A stretch of 64,000 bases of DNA from the NCBI GenBank assembly GCA_006384855.1, contig VCJN01002001.1:124001-188000 (forward strand), in the 5' to 3' direction. Made by a program: the position numbers and the translations under genes. A model generated the notes under the pieces. It did not search any database and was not told where the DNA came from. It saw only the letters and a program-made list of their open reading frames with translations. Positions within the stretch are counted from its first letter, which is position 1, and each line of letters begins with the position of its first letter. Positions 1 to 12,354 of this stretch are shown here, piece after piece. The stretch is from Tetraselmis striata (taxonomy: Eukaryota; Chlorophyta; Chlorodendrophyceae; Chlorodendrales; Chlorodendraceae).

Positions 1-185
1 ATCATAAGATGATAATGATTATTATTATTCTCCGATTTGTCAAGGACACTGTACTAAACTGCATCATATGAGACCAGGTGGACACATCAGCAGAGCATCT
101 CCCAGTCGCCAGCGCCCTTCCCGCCTCGCATGCTCCGCTAGCCACGGCCCGCCAACCACACCGCGCCCCCCCCCTGCTGGCGCAG

Positions 186-3100
186 GTGGCCGACCAGAAG
201 CGCTTTGTGACAATGCGGCAGCCGGTGGGCGTGGTGGCCGCCATCACGCCGTGGAACTTCCCGATGTCCATGATTACGCGCAAAGTCGCCCCCGCTCTCG
301 CGGCCGGCTGCACGGTGCGTACTCGGCTCGGGTCAATGGGGGGACAGATGGACCTCCTCCACCCAGTGTCCCTCGTTGGCTGTCAAGAGTTGGGCACTGA
401 AGCATTGACAACACCGGAAAAGCCGCATCAGTATGAATCAATAAGCTATATAATAATAAAGGCCCTGTATAATTCCTATGGCATTATTGTGCTTTCGGTC
501 CGCTATGTGTTCCGGTTCTTGACCCCCCCCCCCTCCCCCCCCGCCGGGTAGAAAGAGAACTGAGAAATGCCTTATTCGTCTGGAAATCTATCGGAATAAA
601 ACCACAAACTTTGCATGGAATCTCCGAATCAATCCTGATTCAATGGTGCAAAACATTAAAACTGTTGCCGGCAATTCTACGCTGATTTGTGTCCGTCCGA
701 GCACTGTCATTTACCTTATTGACTGCAAGTATTATTGGTATTATTTTAGGACATACTTCAATATTTAGTAGCGCAAGCTTTGTCCATAGTCTCGGCTTGC
801 CTATACAGTTATATTTCCTACCCCTCTCAATGCCCATTCACCATTCCACACCGAGAATGGATGGGTATGAAGGCGCCAGGCCGCCGCTAAGAGGAGGGCA
901 TGTGCGGCGCAGGTGGTGCTCAAGCCGGCGGAGCTGACCCCTCTGACGGCGCTCGCGATGGCGGAGGTGGCAGACCGCGCCGGGCTGCCGCATGGCGTAT
1001 TCAATGTTGTGATGGGCGACGCCAAAGCCATCGGTGAGCGGCCTCTTTTATCTGAGAAGACTGACTGCCCCCCCCCCCCGTCCTGCCGCCGCTGGTTCTG
1101 TGCCGCTGGTTCTGCGTACAGTCATGCACAATTATCTTATGCATGCACATGGAAGATAACGTTAATCGTCAAAGACAACAATACCTGTCGACTTATGCAG
1201 ACATTTGACAGGGTTTCAAGAGATTAAGAACTTGATGAAGGACTATCCTGTTTTATCGCCTTATCGCCTTACTGAGCAGTCACCGGCATACTCAACTAAG
1301 TTCCACGCCGGAGATGCTGGTACGGCTTCATGGCGCTCGCCTCGACTCCGCGACTCGGCCGTATCGTCGTGTGTCCCTGTCGGCGACTCTGGCGTGCGAA
1401 GTCAACCCTTCGTGCTGCCTGTCGTCGGGCCTGAGCTACCAATTCCGGCGCCGCTCGCCGCGTGTGCACTGTTCCTGCGCAGGGGAGGCGATGCTGGCGT
1501 CCGAGACGGTGCGCAAGATCGGCTTCACGGGCTCTACTGCGGTGGGCAAAATGCTGATGGCGGGTGCCGCCAACACTGTGAAAAAGGTGATGCGCGCACG
1601 GCGGCAACAGCCCGGGAACCTGCGACTGCCGTGCGGGCCGAGCTTTGGCCTTTGTGTAGCTGGTGTTGGGGGGGGGGGGGGGGGGGGGTAATCGCGGGTC
1701 GCTATTATATTACATGTGCGATACATCTAGACATCCTAAGGTCGAGACGCGCTGGCGTGCGTGTGCGGACTGAAGACGAACGGCGCGCTGGACGCGCCGA
1801 TGCGACAGGTGTCGCTGGAGCTGGGCGGCAACGCGCCGTTCATCGTCTTTGACGACGCGGACCTGGACAAGGCGGCCACCGCAGCGCTGGGCAGCGCCTT
1901 CCGCAACGCCGGGCAGACCTGCATCTGCGCGAACCGCGTGCTCGTGCAGGTGCGCGGCCCTCGTTTATTTGGGTTTCGGCATCCGCTCAACCGGGCGACT
2001 GAGCAGAGTACTTCAATTTGCAATTACATGGCTTGTATCCGCTGATGAACGAACTATGGCGTCGAGCGGTAGTGGACCTATTGTTTGATAATAGTCCGAC
2101 GCGGTTACCAACTGAATAAACCATGGCGCCGCAGGACGGCGTTTACGACGAGTTTGCGCAGCTGCTGGCTTCCAAGGTGGCGGCGCTGCAGCTGGGCCGG
2201 GGCGCGGCGCCGGGCGTCACGTGCGGGCCGCTCATCACGCCAGCCGCGCGGGACAAGGTGCGGCCGTGCCGTTGCTTGATCGGCGCTCGGCCTCTCCTTG
2301 GTGTTTTGTTATCACGACCTCAAAGAAAACGTCAGATATGTCAGCTCAGCGGCCCAACAGTCGCTGTCTCACCACCACCCTTGTCGAAGTGCACTGGTCC
2401 GCATCCGACGTCGTTTCGGCTTTATTGTGGATGGCATCGATGGATCGAAGGCAACGCTATTATCAAGACACCCTTGTCAAGACACACTAGACCTTACTAC
2501 GGTGCTATATAAACATGCTCGTGTAAGCTCTCAACTGGTGACCATTCGTCGAGGCGTATAAGAAAGGGTATCAATTTGTTGCATACCGTCCGAAAACTGT
2601 ACTTTTATTATTGCCAATGGATATAAACGCATAATGTCACTTCGGCAGGTCCGAGAGCACGTGGAAGACGCGCTGGCCCGGGGCGCGACGGCGCTGGTTG
2701 GCGGCGCGCCTGCGGAGCTGAGCGACGAGGACTGCAGCGGGGGCAACTTTTTCCAGCCTACCGTGCTGCGGGACGCGACGCCCGAGATGCGGTGCTACCG
2801 CGAGGAGACGTTCGGGCCGGTGGCGCCGCTGTTCCGCTTTGCTGAGGAGGCGGACGCGGTGGCGATGGCCAACGACACCGAGTACGGGCTCGCTGCCTAC
2901 GCCTACACGCGCGACGTGGGGCGCAGCTGGCGAGTGGCGGAGGCGCTGGAATACGGCTTGGTGAGCCTCTGTTATCCGCAAGCGGCGTTCGTTCTACTCG
3001 TCGTGTCGCCGCCGACTTCCATTGCTACGGGGGCGGTGGTTATAATATCTGCGAATAATCGGTTAGTGCAGTAAAAAACTGTGGTTTTTTCATAGCGAAT

Positions 3101-3665
3101 CATTTCTGGCGACTGGCTGGACTTCCATGCGACTCCAAGCCCGAAGAGAAATGTCGGTTTTGAGGTGTCTGTTTTGAAATTCTGCCCACTTTTATCTTTA
3201 TACACCTCACCGGCAGTCGGGATTTCTCGCCTTAGTCGCCAATACGCCAAAAATTGACGACCGTTGCCGACGGTCGTCATAAACCAGCGAAGCTCTGCTT
3301 GATAATAAATGGCAACTATGCGAGAACATCCAGATGCTGTATTTACTATATCGTACACGACAGCTCTGCGCGGCAACTACAGTCAGTTTACTATCATGGC
3401 GCGCATATGCTGCTAAATCTTGAAAGTTTAGTACCGGGTAGCACTCGTGGCCGATTCAATTTCAAAGTGATTTTTATGGGCTTGTGCTTTTAGTGGCTGA
3501 TACCCGGTGGGGTTGTTATTTCGGCAGGTGGGCATCAATGAGATCGGCATCACGTCGGAGGTGGCGCCATTTGGCGGCTGGAAGATGTCGGGGCTCGGGC
3601 GCGAGCAATCCATCCACGGGCTGGACGAGTTTCTGGAGATGAAGAGCGTGTGCTTTGGTCTGTGA
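186..3665 (+). CDS. Succinate-semialdehyde dehydrogenase-type aldehyde dehydrogenase, 3' seven exons (5' end outside window)
   Basis: NAD(P)-dependent oxidation of an aldehyde to an acid, by family most like succinate semialdehyde to succinate in the GABA shunt. Exons: 186-314, 913-1033, 1483-1586, 1809-1949, 2135-2257, 2649-2960, 3528-3665 (TGA). All junctions keep phase and use GT..AG (donors gtgcgt, gtgagc, gtgatg, gtgcgc, gtgcgg, gtgagc). The visible 327 residues cover the nucleotide-binding core (ITPWNFP, AAGCTVVLKPAE), the glycine motif [10 protein letters not shown], the catalytic Glu in LELGG, the catalytic Cys in [18 protein letters not shown] and the C-terminal [13 protein letters not shown]. 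All key residues are intact, so it looks functional. The N-terminal ~150 residues expected for the family lie upstream of base 1. Introns 1-3 carry long C or G runs (C near 524-540, C near 1069-1078, G21 at 1668-1688). Substrate choice within the family is inferred. Confidence 0.93.
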
Positions 3666-3740
3666 AGTCGCTGCCAAGCTCCCATGGCAATGGCCGGCCC
3701 GATTTTCTGGCCTATGTTCGAGGGCACGCGAGTGTCGACA

Positions 3741-3745
3741 TGTAA
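3741..3745 (+). terminator. Possible TGTAA polyadenylation signal of the dehydrogenase gene
   Basis: TGTAA lies 76 bases past the dehydrogenase stop codon. TGTAA is the usual poly(A) signal of chlorophyte nuclear genes. A five-base match can occur by chance, and the convergent gene ends at 3923. Confidence 0.25.
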
Positions 3746-3922
3746 AGATGTTGCGTTGACGTTTGCATCGTCAATATGCGGCTCGGCGCTAATGCAGGAA
3801 GCACTAGGTCGATTCCGGCGTCGTCGATTGCGCGTGATATTACGGCCAAATATATTTTCTAGCGGCAGTGGACTTTCTCGGCGTCGCCAATTTCAAAACT
3901 ATTTTCTCGGTAACCCATCTCT

Positions 3923-6900
3923 CTACAGCTCTTCCTTGTCAGTGCGGCCACCGGCCAGCTGGGCTTCAATGCGTCGTAGCTCCGCCAGCACTATATCTCG
4001 CATGACATCCAGCGAGAAGTTGACCGCGATGTGCTGGCGCGCCAACCTGCGAGCGAACCGGGATTGGGCCGACTCGGTTATTCAAAAATGGAACGGTGCC
4101 TCGACTCGCGCCTCGTAATGCCGAGCGACTTGGCCGCCCAAAGAATGCGAGCAGGCACGCGCACCGTCCCTTAGCCGCGGCCTCGGCTGGGTCGTCGTAC
4201 AGGCGGCGCATGATGGCGCGCAGCGCAGGGACGGACGGCTCCGCCCATCGGTGCCCCGCAAAGGGTCCGTCGAGGATTGGCACCAGCCCCTCTATCGGCA
4301 GCGGATATCCGACACGCTCCGACAGGAAGGCAGTGGGGCCGGACCAATTGGTGGCGATGACTGTTGCGCGAATTCAGGGACGGGCAGCAGGGCATCAGAA
4401 ACTGGGATGTCGGAGTGGCAACCGCCAATGCAGACAGAATGAATGGGGGAGGCGTTTGGCACACTCGGATGCATTACTACGTCATGCAAAGGAGCGATGT
4501 ACAAGTCAAGGACGTGAGCAGTCGTGTGCGCCGGTGTATATGAAAACCAATATACATCCGGACAGGCAAGGCCCAGGGGGGGGGGGGGGAGGGGGGAGAG
4601 CGTAGCCCTCCCTCCTCGGTGGCCGCGTTCCCTCACTAACGGGTTAGGCTGCTGATGAAAACTTTCCGGGCCAAAACTTAATTGTATTTCCGTAATAAGG
4701 TTCGATTTAAAATCTGTGCTAGACGATAAAGTGCTGATGCTATTGTACTGCGATTAAATGAGGCGTTTCTACTACGGCTGTGAATGATAAAGGTACTATG
4801 CGCAAATATAAGTGGACCGTACTGTAGGGTTATCATACTATTGGTACTCTATTGCGACATATATGAAATTGTTTAACTCGTTAGTAGTGCAGAACAACTA
4901 CCCGCAAATACGGATGAAGTTCGGAGCCGTCCACGCAAATATTGGCATTCATATGACGATCACTTCTAGCATGCATGTGCGAGAAGATGTCTCGGTGAGC
5001 GTGATGAACCTGGGTAGAAAATCTGAAGAAATACATGTGCCAAAGCGCGTGCCATATCCGCAGGCGCACGACTACCGAAACGAGAGACAACGGGCCGCAC
5101 ATCAAGCTGGTGACAGCGCCCTGCGCGGGCATGTGAAGATGCGACGGCACATGTCTCATAGTCAGATGGGGGGGGGGGGGGGGGGGGGCACCAACAAGAA
5201 CTAGTCCCCTTATGTACATGCGACTGTGCGTATCAGCATATACTGTACATCATTGCCATCGCTGATGCTGTCATTGTCATTAATAGATTTTGTCACCCCC
5301 TCACCCTTTCACATGAAAGCATAGCGTGTCAAGCAAGGCGTCAGGCGTCAGCGCGGTCCAGCCTCATGGTGGGGTTTCGTCAGGCGGGGTGAGGGAGGCG
5401 CAGCGGGGCCGCACCCGGGCAGCCCATCGCCATGGCCTCCATGTGGGGGCGCCCCCAGCCCTCCCCGCGCGACGGCAGCACGAAGGCGTCCGCGCCCGCA
5501 TAGAGCGCCGGCAGATCCCGCTGTGGCACGTGGCGCGTCTCCACGTACACCGCCGGCGCGTCCTCCATCACCTACATGTTAGGTAATGTGAGAGACAAGG
5601 GAGGAAGTCGTTTGTGAGTTCCAATCTTAAAAGAAGCGATAGCCATGCCAATCACGTCACCGCCCGGATATGAGCACCTTCCTGAACTATGGGTGCCGAC
5701 GCAACACGTTTTAAAAGCAAGAAAGCCGTATAAGAGAAACTTTGGGGTGCCTTGCAACACATTTTGTAATATGTTCATCATATATTTGTTTGGTTTTGGG
5801 TGGCGAAAGTCAGGGCTATTTTCTTATTGCTACTTTCATCGAAGTGTGTCGGCACACGTAGCAGGAGTGCGTGTGCTGATGCATCTAGAAAACACAAGAA
5901 CCACAAATGCTACAAGAAAGCGTCAGCCGTGTCCTTATCTAGAACCAAGTGAATGTACGACGAGCATAGTACAAATACACTAAGTGCCGCTAGACGCCCC
6001 CAAAGTCTCTCATATACGGCTTGCACTTTTTAATAAGTGCGTCGGAACCCGTAGTACAGAAAATACCCTCGGATCCGGATCTACCCCCCCCCCCCCCCCC
6101 GCCCCCCCCCCTCTCCCCCGCAAAAGGTGTGTTGGCGCCCGTAGAATAAAGCATCTGGTTGGCATGCATGCGGCTTCGGAGCTTTTGAAAGTAAAATTGC
6201 TGTCTGACGTCCTAGCTAGAAAGGGTAGTACAGGCTGTTGAACATAAACGACCTACCACTCAATTAACAGGCACGTAATTGCGCCTTTGGTGCCTTGTCA
6301 TGCAGAGGCTATCAATAAACAATGCACATATCAAGTATGCAGTATCGAGTCCCCAAGCAATCCCTCAACAAGCCCCGCATATATGAGAACCACCCGGCTT
6401 CCCTGGCATGTGTGCTTCAACTCATAGGCAGTGTCTGTGGATATCTCGTGTCGACACGTCTAGGTGCCAGGGGTCCTAAAGCATGAACCATCTCAGAAGC
6501 GGTGAACCCTCCCCCACTCCCCCGCGTGCTTACCTCTTGGGCTTCCTTGAGGTAATCTCAGGCCAGAGGAGAGGGGGAAATCATCAAATGGGGGGATACA
6601 TACAATGGGGGGGACGGAGTCTCGCACCGGCAGCCCGGGCTGCTCGGCCGCCCAGGCGCGCATCTGGCCCGCGAAGTCCGTGCTGGAGTGGTACGGCTTG
6701 GTGAGCAGCTGCAGCGCGACCGCCTCTGAGTCGCGAAACTCCTGCAGCCACCAAAGTGGAAGACATGGCACGGAGAAGGGTCAATCCCACCTGGGGGTGG
6801 CGGCGGGGGGGGAGGGGGGGAAAGGGGGGGGGGGGGGGGGTAGAGGGAGAAGAGGGGGGTGTACCTCGAGGAAGGCGCGCAACAAGACGCTCCAAGCCTT

Positions 6901-7747
6901 GCGCTCCTCCCACTTGAACACCTATGACAGAAGGAGCCAGTCGGACAGGGCGTGCCGGGTTACAGCCTGCAACTAGAGATAGATGGCGGCAAAATATATT
7001 TTGTCAGCGGAGGCAATGATAGCTCCCTTTCATGCTCTCAAAAAAAATGAAGGAAATGCATGAGGGAGCCGCAGCGCCACGAGCAAGAACATTCCCGAGC
7101 TGGGGGTCCACACGGCACGCACCGAGAGGAACACAAACGCGCTGCCACGGTCGTCCGAGGGGCGCCCCCAGACGCGCTCCCCCACCGGCAGAGCCATCGG
7201 CGCGTGGCGCGCTGGGTCAAAGACGCGCGTGTCCACGCCCTGAGGGACGACGCGCAGCCTGCGGGAAACAGGAGGCAGTGGCAGTGAGAACGCGGGCTCA
7301 CACCTGCTGGTGGACCACGCCCCTCACGCTTGATACCTGTCTCAGCCTCTTCTGCACAGTGTAGCCTGCTACCCGGTAAAACCAATGAGCCATGCGCAGG
7401 TGATGGGGTGCGAATCGCCGCATTGCGTATCCCGTACGTGGACCACCCGTTGTAATGTTGATGCATGTATTCTACACTCTCTCTCTCTCTCTCCTCTCTG
7501 CCTACCTAGGGCATCCGCATGAAGCTCGTTGTGATCGATGCAGACAGGTATCATACTTACACTTCATCTACCGCACAAAACACAAACAATCAGAGGGATA
7601 AACATCGTTTTTGAACCCCCTCCCCTCAAGACGAAGCAAATACTGAATCGGTGAAATAATTGCAAATTCACAACGAATAATACACGGGATCCCTTACACA
7701 AAGCTGCAAAGCAATTGATTATTTTAAAGCCCCACAGACGCGCACGG

Positions 7748-7778
<31 letters not shown>

Positions 7779-9884
7779 AAATGCCGATGTCGGGTTGTTC
7801 TCGAGGTTCGCTTTCCAGTGAATGTGCTTCCAGCTGTCTCACTTTCGAGCTTCCTTTTTTATTATTTATTACAATAGTGCACTGCACTACCAGCGCCGCA
7901 GTTGCACCACCGGCCCCAGGTTGCCCGCACGGCGGTGACTGGTACCTGGGTGCTGGTTGTGGGATGTGCTACACGTGGCTAAATCCCCCCCCCCCCCCCC
8001 CCCCCCCTCCCCCCGTCAACCCCGCCCACTCTCATCCAGGCGGGGCGGGTTAAGCCGTGCCATAACACTGCATTGCTTGCAGATGCGGACCAACGAGGCG
8101 ATGGTGGGGTGGCGTGGCATGGGGTTGAGAGGCTTTTCATTTTACACATGATAAACGACCGGGGGGGGGGGGGGGGGGGGGCGCACCGGTGGCGCTCCAC
8201 GCCTGCTGCGGCAAAGGTATCTCGGTTGAAGGCGGAGGGCACCCACACCTCGTCCATTCTGTTGCAGCGCTGTACGTGCTCCGCGGTGAGCCTGCCGGAC
8301 AGGGCGAGTTTGCAGAGGGGTGTGACAATTACCATCACGCGGCCGTGTGGCAAGCGTTGTGCTGTTAAGGCGGACGTCGCCTCGATTGTTACAAGGGGAA
8401 GGGGGGAACAACGGAGAGGGAAGGGCCACGCCGGTCCGGGGCCATGGCGGAAGGCGACATGTGGTGCTGGGGGGCATGCCAGGCGGGTGTCATGCCCAGC
8501 CATGAAAGGCATTGTGAACGGGCGGGGGAGGGGGGGGCGGGGGGGGAGGCGGGCATGCAATCAAGGGGACATTCCATGCAGGGGATGTGACCAGCAGGGC
8601 ATGCGCTATGCCATGCACAGGCCATGCCATACAAGGTGCATGACATGACATGTTTTACAGTGGAAACACCCCGCCATGCATGTGACACCCCATGCCATGC
8701 AGATTCCATGTCGCCGCATTGTAGTCGCATCATGCCGAGCCATGCCCAGTATGAGCCATAACAGACGATGCAATGCAAAGAACGTGGCATGCAATGCAGG
8801 AGGCCATGTGTGGCAGGGGCCGTTTGGGGGAGGGGGGTACCGGTCTGTTTCAAACATGGTGCGCCCGATCACGTAGTGCTGGCCGGAAGGCGCGGGGGGG
8901 CACTCGCTCGTGGAGAACAGCGGCCTCGGGACCGCCCACGCGCCAGGCTCGCTGCGGGGGCATGCCGGGGTGATGGACTGAGAGGGGCGTCGTGTGGGCG
9001 CCAATGCGGGAAGGGGCGGCGCAATCATCATGAAGAGGCGTGGGAAATGTGATGCTTATAGCGGTAGGCGGCTTCTGGGCAATGGATGTCAGTTGCATAC
9101 CACTTTGGTGAAGAAGATTAATTGAATGATATCATATCTCTTTTAATGTGGCGGAGGGGCAGGGGGGCTGTGTCATCTCCACCGTGTCGCGGCATCGCCC
9201 AAATAATTAAATGTTGAAGCCACAACACGCGTGTCAGCGTCAGATACCCCTTCCCCTCCCCGGGCCGCCACCGAGACAAAAGATATTGGTATGGCAGGAA
9301 TTGCTCGCCTACCTGTGGCACACAACCACCGACGGCGGCGCGCGGCGCGGCTGAGGGGCCGCCTGCGCCAGCTCCAGCAGGGCGTCGCGCTCCTCTGGCA
9401 GCATATCTGGGCAGCGGGCGGCGGCAACACAGCCGACAGCCATAAGCCACCTAAGAAGCGCGGCCAGCTTTCGCCGACCACTGGCTGCGGTCGATTGGGG
9501 CAGCGAGGTCGGCGGCGGCCAGCGGCGGCCGGCGAGAGAGCTGTCCGAAAGCACAGAGTCGTTTCCCGTTTACGGCGAGTATGTCTCTTGTTTCTTCCGC
9601 AAACCCCGCGCACCTGAGAGCACGCTGGGGCTGAAGGCATCGCCGTGCTGCGAAACCCACAGTCGGAGCGGGGCGCCGCGCAGCGCGGCCGCGAAAGAGG
9701 CGGCCTCGGAGGCGTAGCCGCCGCCGCTGAAGAAGGGCGCGTGCCACCACAGGGGACGCGACAGCCGCGGCGGGGGTAACGGTCCCGAGGCAGCGGCCAC
9801 GTCCGGATTCTGTAATAGCGCGGCGGCCGCGATCGTGCAAGTCCAGAGCAGGAGCGCAGCGGTCGTCGGCGGGCGGCCCGCCAT
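3923..9884 (-). CDS. GT4-type (GT-B fold) glycosyltransferase, complete, 10 exons, secretory signal
   Basis: Predicted to transfer a sugar from a nucleotide-sugar donor; acceptor unknown. Exons on the minus strand: 9884-9614, 9406-9313, 8951-8841, 8291-8187, 7258-7123, 6921-6865, 6741-6628, 5571-5415, 4360-4165, 4046-3923. Every junction has GT..AG and matching phase; the total is 1365 nt (454 aa plus TAG). The ATG at 9884 was chosen because it exposes a signal peptide or signal anchor ([14 protein letters not shown]); an in-frame ATG near 10118 would bury it. Motifs in order: [109 protein letters not shown]. The EGWGRPHME segment is the E-x7-E donor-binding signature. The likely location is the ER/Golgi lumen. 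It converges on the dehydrogenase gene with 257 bases between stops. Introns hold G or C runs (G21 at 5168-5188, C17 at 6084-6100, C23 at 7985-8007, G21 at 8161-8181). Confidence 0.92.
7749..7774. repeat. (AC)n microsatellite in glycosyltransferase intron
   Basis: Thirteen AC dinucleotides within the intron between exons 4 and 5 of the glycosyltransferase. A CT-rich dinucleotide run lies nearby at about 7477-7494. Confidence 0.9.
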
Positions 9885-10077
9885 GAATATTTTTTCTGAG
9901 TGGCGAGCAATGCTGGCCTCCGCTCTTCTCTCCCCTCGTGCTGACATCAAAGATAATAGGCCGAGGCACTGTTCATTGGCATCCGTCTCGCCCGTCAGCC
10001 CCATTTCAAGCTGGTGTCTTTTCGTGACCATTTCAAGCTCGAGTTCGTGATGAGCGAGCGAGCCACTGATCGCCTGG

Positions 10078-10155
10078 GTTTTCCGAGCTGTGCCCGCTCG
10101 CAATTCAGCGGCAGGCACTGAGACAACACTAGTACGTAGTCTCAGTGTGCAACCG
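10078..10155. repeat. DIRS-like element direct repeat, copy 1
   Basis: This near-copy of 10744-10825 starts GTTTTCCGAGC and ends CAACCG. It differs by a few substitutions and lacks a 4-base insertion present in the other copy. It contains an internal inverted repeat, GCACTGAGAC ... GTCTCAGTGTGC, around ACTAGTACGTA. It lies just downstream (minus sense) of the tyrosine recombinase gene, where split direct repeats of DIRS/Ngaro elements are expected. Confidence 0.8.
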
Positions 10156-10621
10156 GTGAAGGTCGGTGGGCACAGGGGTGTTTTTCTTTTTTTTTCGCCC
10201 CCGGGACAGGACTGGCACCAGTGAAACCCTTGCAGCGTCTCTACGACGGCCGTTTAGGCAGGGATCCAGTTACGGAAAGCTAATAAATAAAGCACAGGGG
10301 TGTTATATTCGTTACAGGAAATTAAAAAGCCGGATAACCGCTGCCTCTATGTACTCATACATCTCATTATCTCCAGGCCAGCGGTCGTCCAGCAGTGTCA
10401 CTTCAACCAAAAAGCACAATACGTAGCACAGTTGGTCAGAGCAACACATCAAATCTCATGATGACTAGTACCACAGTACTCGCACCACAGTGCACAAAAC
10501 ACATCGCATCAGAAACAAGGTACCAAAGTACGCAAAATACAAATGAGACTCCAAAGGGAGGGCGGGTGGGAAATCAGAGCGCCGGTAAGCACGACGAGAG
10601 AATGAGCAACTATACTGACAG

Positions 10622-10679
10622 CCGCCGCATTATATGCGGCGGGCTACGGCACGGAAAACCGGCATGTTCAAATGCCGGT
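10622..10679. repeat. Two perfect short hairpins between the direct repeats
   Basis: CCGCCGCAT (10622-10630) pairs with ATGCGGCGG (10634-10642) across a 3-base loop. ACCGGCAT (10658-10665) pairs with ATGCCGGT (10672-10679) across 6 bases. They sit between the two direct repeats and may be part of the element's terminal structure. Confidence 0.7.
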
Positions 10680-10743
10680 CTCCATCAGCCGTAGTTCTTC
10701 GCAAGCTGCGTACAGCTACATCCACGGCAATTGAAAACGCTCA

Positions 10744-10825
10744 GTTTTCCGAGCCGTGCCCGCTCGCAATTGAGCGGCAGCCAGGCACTGAGACAACACT
10801 AGTACGTAGCCTCAGTGTGCAACCG
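10744..10825. repeat. DIRS-like element direct repeat, copy 2
   Basis: Second copy of the repeat at 10078-10155, same orientation, 588 bases further on and 47 bases from the recombinase stop codon. The pair fits the repeat pairs at one end of a tyrosine-recombinase retroelement. Confidence 0.8.
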
Positions 10826-10871
10826 ATTGTAAGCAAGATCGGCGGAGCTAGTGTAGAGTTGTCAGCCAAAC

Positions 10872-12354
10872 TCAGGACTCGTCCTCATCAGCCCGATCAA
10901 GAACAGACCAAGTAAAAATATTCTCTGGGCGACCGTCAACCTCAGGAACTGTGCACTCGTCCGGTTCAGATTCCGGCATGGGGGCCTCGCAAGGCACGGG
11001 TGTAGTCGGCATTTCAAGAGCGACCGGCCGCTCGTCCACAACAGTGGAACCCGATGGGGCGGGCATGATTGCGCGAGATACGGAGAGCAGTCTTTCCTCA
11101 CTACTCTTCATATACCTGACTTGGCACGAAACACTACTGGAACCCATATGTTGACCCCAATCCTCTCGGGCAATCCCGGCATTAGCAGCGGCCAAAGCAC
11201 CGCCACTACGGCAAGAGTGTGATCCGTAAGTAGCCAGGAACTCTTTAGCAGTAACGCCCATAATGGAGCCCATCCACTGTGACAAGTACCGTGAGTACTG
11301 GGCAAACGTACTAGTTTTGCCATTAGGTCGGAGCAGTTTCGCATGGGGAAGCCCGGACAAATTTGCCAACAAAGCCCTGAAAAATAGGACGAACATGAGC
11401 TTGCCTACCAGTAGGCCGAGTCAAATTCATCAACCGCTGCAGCAGCCGGACATGACAAATAGGGCCGAAAATCTCAGATATAACAGCCTGTGTCCCTTGA
11501 CGGTACTGATCCGCTTTTCTTTTTACGAATGTAATCGTCACAAAAATATTGCCCGGGGCGAAAACGACATCGGTGTGTCTCAAGCCCGGCGCGCAGTCGA
11601 ACCGGCACATTGCGCCAAAACACAGGACGCATAGGACTGCTACTACCAAGTGACAGTAAGGGGCACTCTCATGCGTATACGCAGACGCAAACGCGACAAC
11701 ATCCCGCCAAAGGAAACGTTCTTTGCGATTGGAAACCTTGAGGCCGATAGAGCGCTTAGCCGCCTCTCTCACCATAGCGGCCCACAGAGAGAGGGTCGGA
11801 AGGTGATTGTAAAGATTAATACGTTGGTGGAACGCAATCGCAGCGGAAGCTGTTTTTATTACCGAGTACAACTCAGCCGCATTAGCAATGAACTGTAAAT
11901 AGAGAGCCACCGTCTCATCCAAGGCTGACAAGGGGTTGCTGGGAACTGAGAGTAGGGAGGTGCACCACTCCAGGAAGCGGCGCCATGCGTAGGCATAGCC
12001 GGAGCCAGTCCTCTCGGCGACAGTATTACGAGCAGAATTACGAAGGTCATTCAGAAGGGGACACTCGACGGGGTCATCTCTATTAATACCAAACTCATCC
12101 CAAGGGGTCGCCGGCATCTCAGAACCACCGGGAGGGGGAGCAACGTGGGCAGCCACCGTGGACACAGCGGTCCGCGAGCGGGAGAACTGGAGGGCATGAC
12201 CGTGAAAGTCGATCCGGATGGCCAGAATGTCCCAGGACGGCGGTCGATGTGATTTCTGGTTGCCGCTGTTCTGGCCCGGGAGAGAAAGGGCAGGGGAGCC
12301 ACAGCCAGTCCATGACAACGTCAACGAAGTGAGCACCGTCAGGTGCAAGGACAT
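10872..12354 (-). pseudogene. Tyrosine recombinase (integrase) of the DIRS-like element, one frameshift
   Basis: Two overlapping minus frames (12354-11323 and 11396-10872) together encode a tyrosine recombinase. The N-terminal core-binding part has GYAYAWRRFLEWC and LYLQFIANAAEL. The catalytic part has the first Arg in CRFDCAPGLRHTDV, then the HxxR box in GSHSCRSGGALAAANAG, WGQH, and the nucleophile Tyr in CQVRYMKSS. The frame changes between about 11396 and 11323 near a TTTTT stretch. The catalytic residues are present but the protein is not continuous. Its family role is integrating the circular DNA intermediate. Confidence 0.8.

Noticed and set aside
2..313. Minus-strand frame at the window start
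   Set aside because: It is antisense to the dehydrogenase exon and has no independent support.
9173..9910. A 245-codon minus frame overlapping the first glycosyltransferase exons
   Set aside because: It is a shadow frame; the true frame carries the signal peptide and conserved GT motifs.
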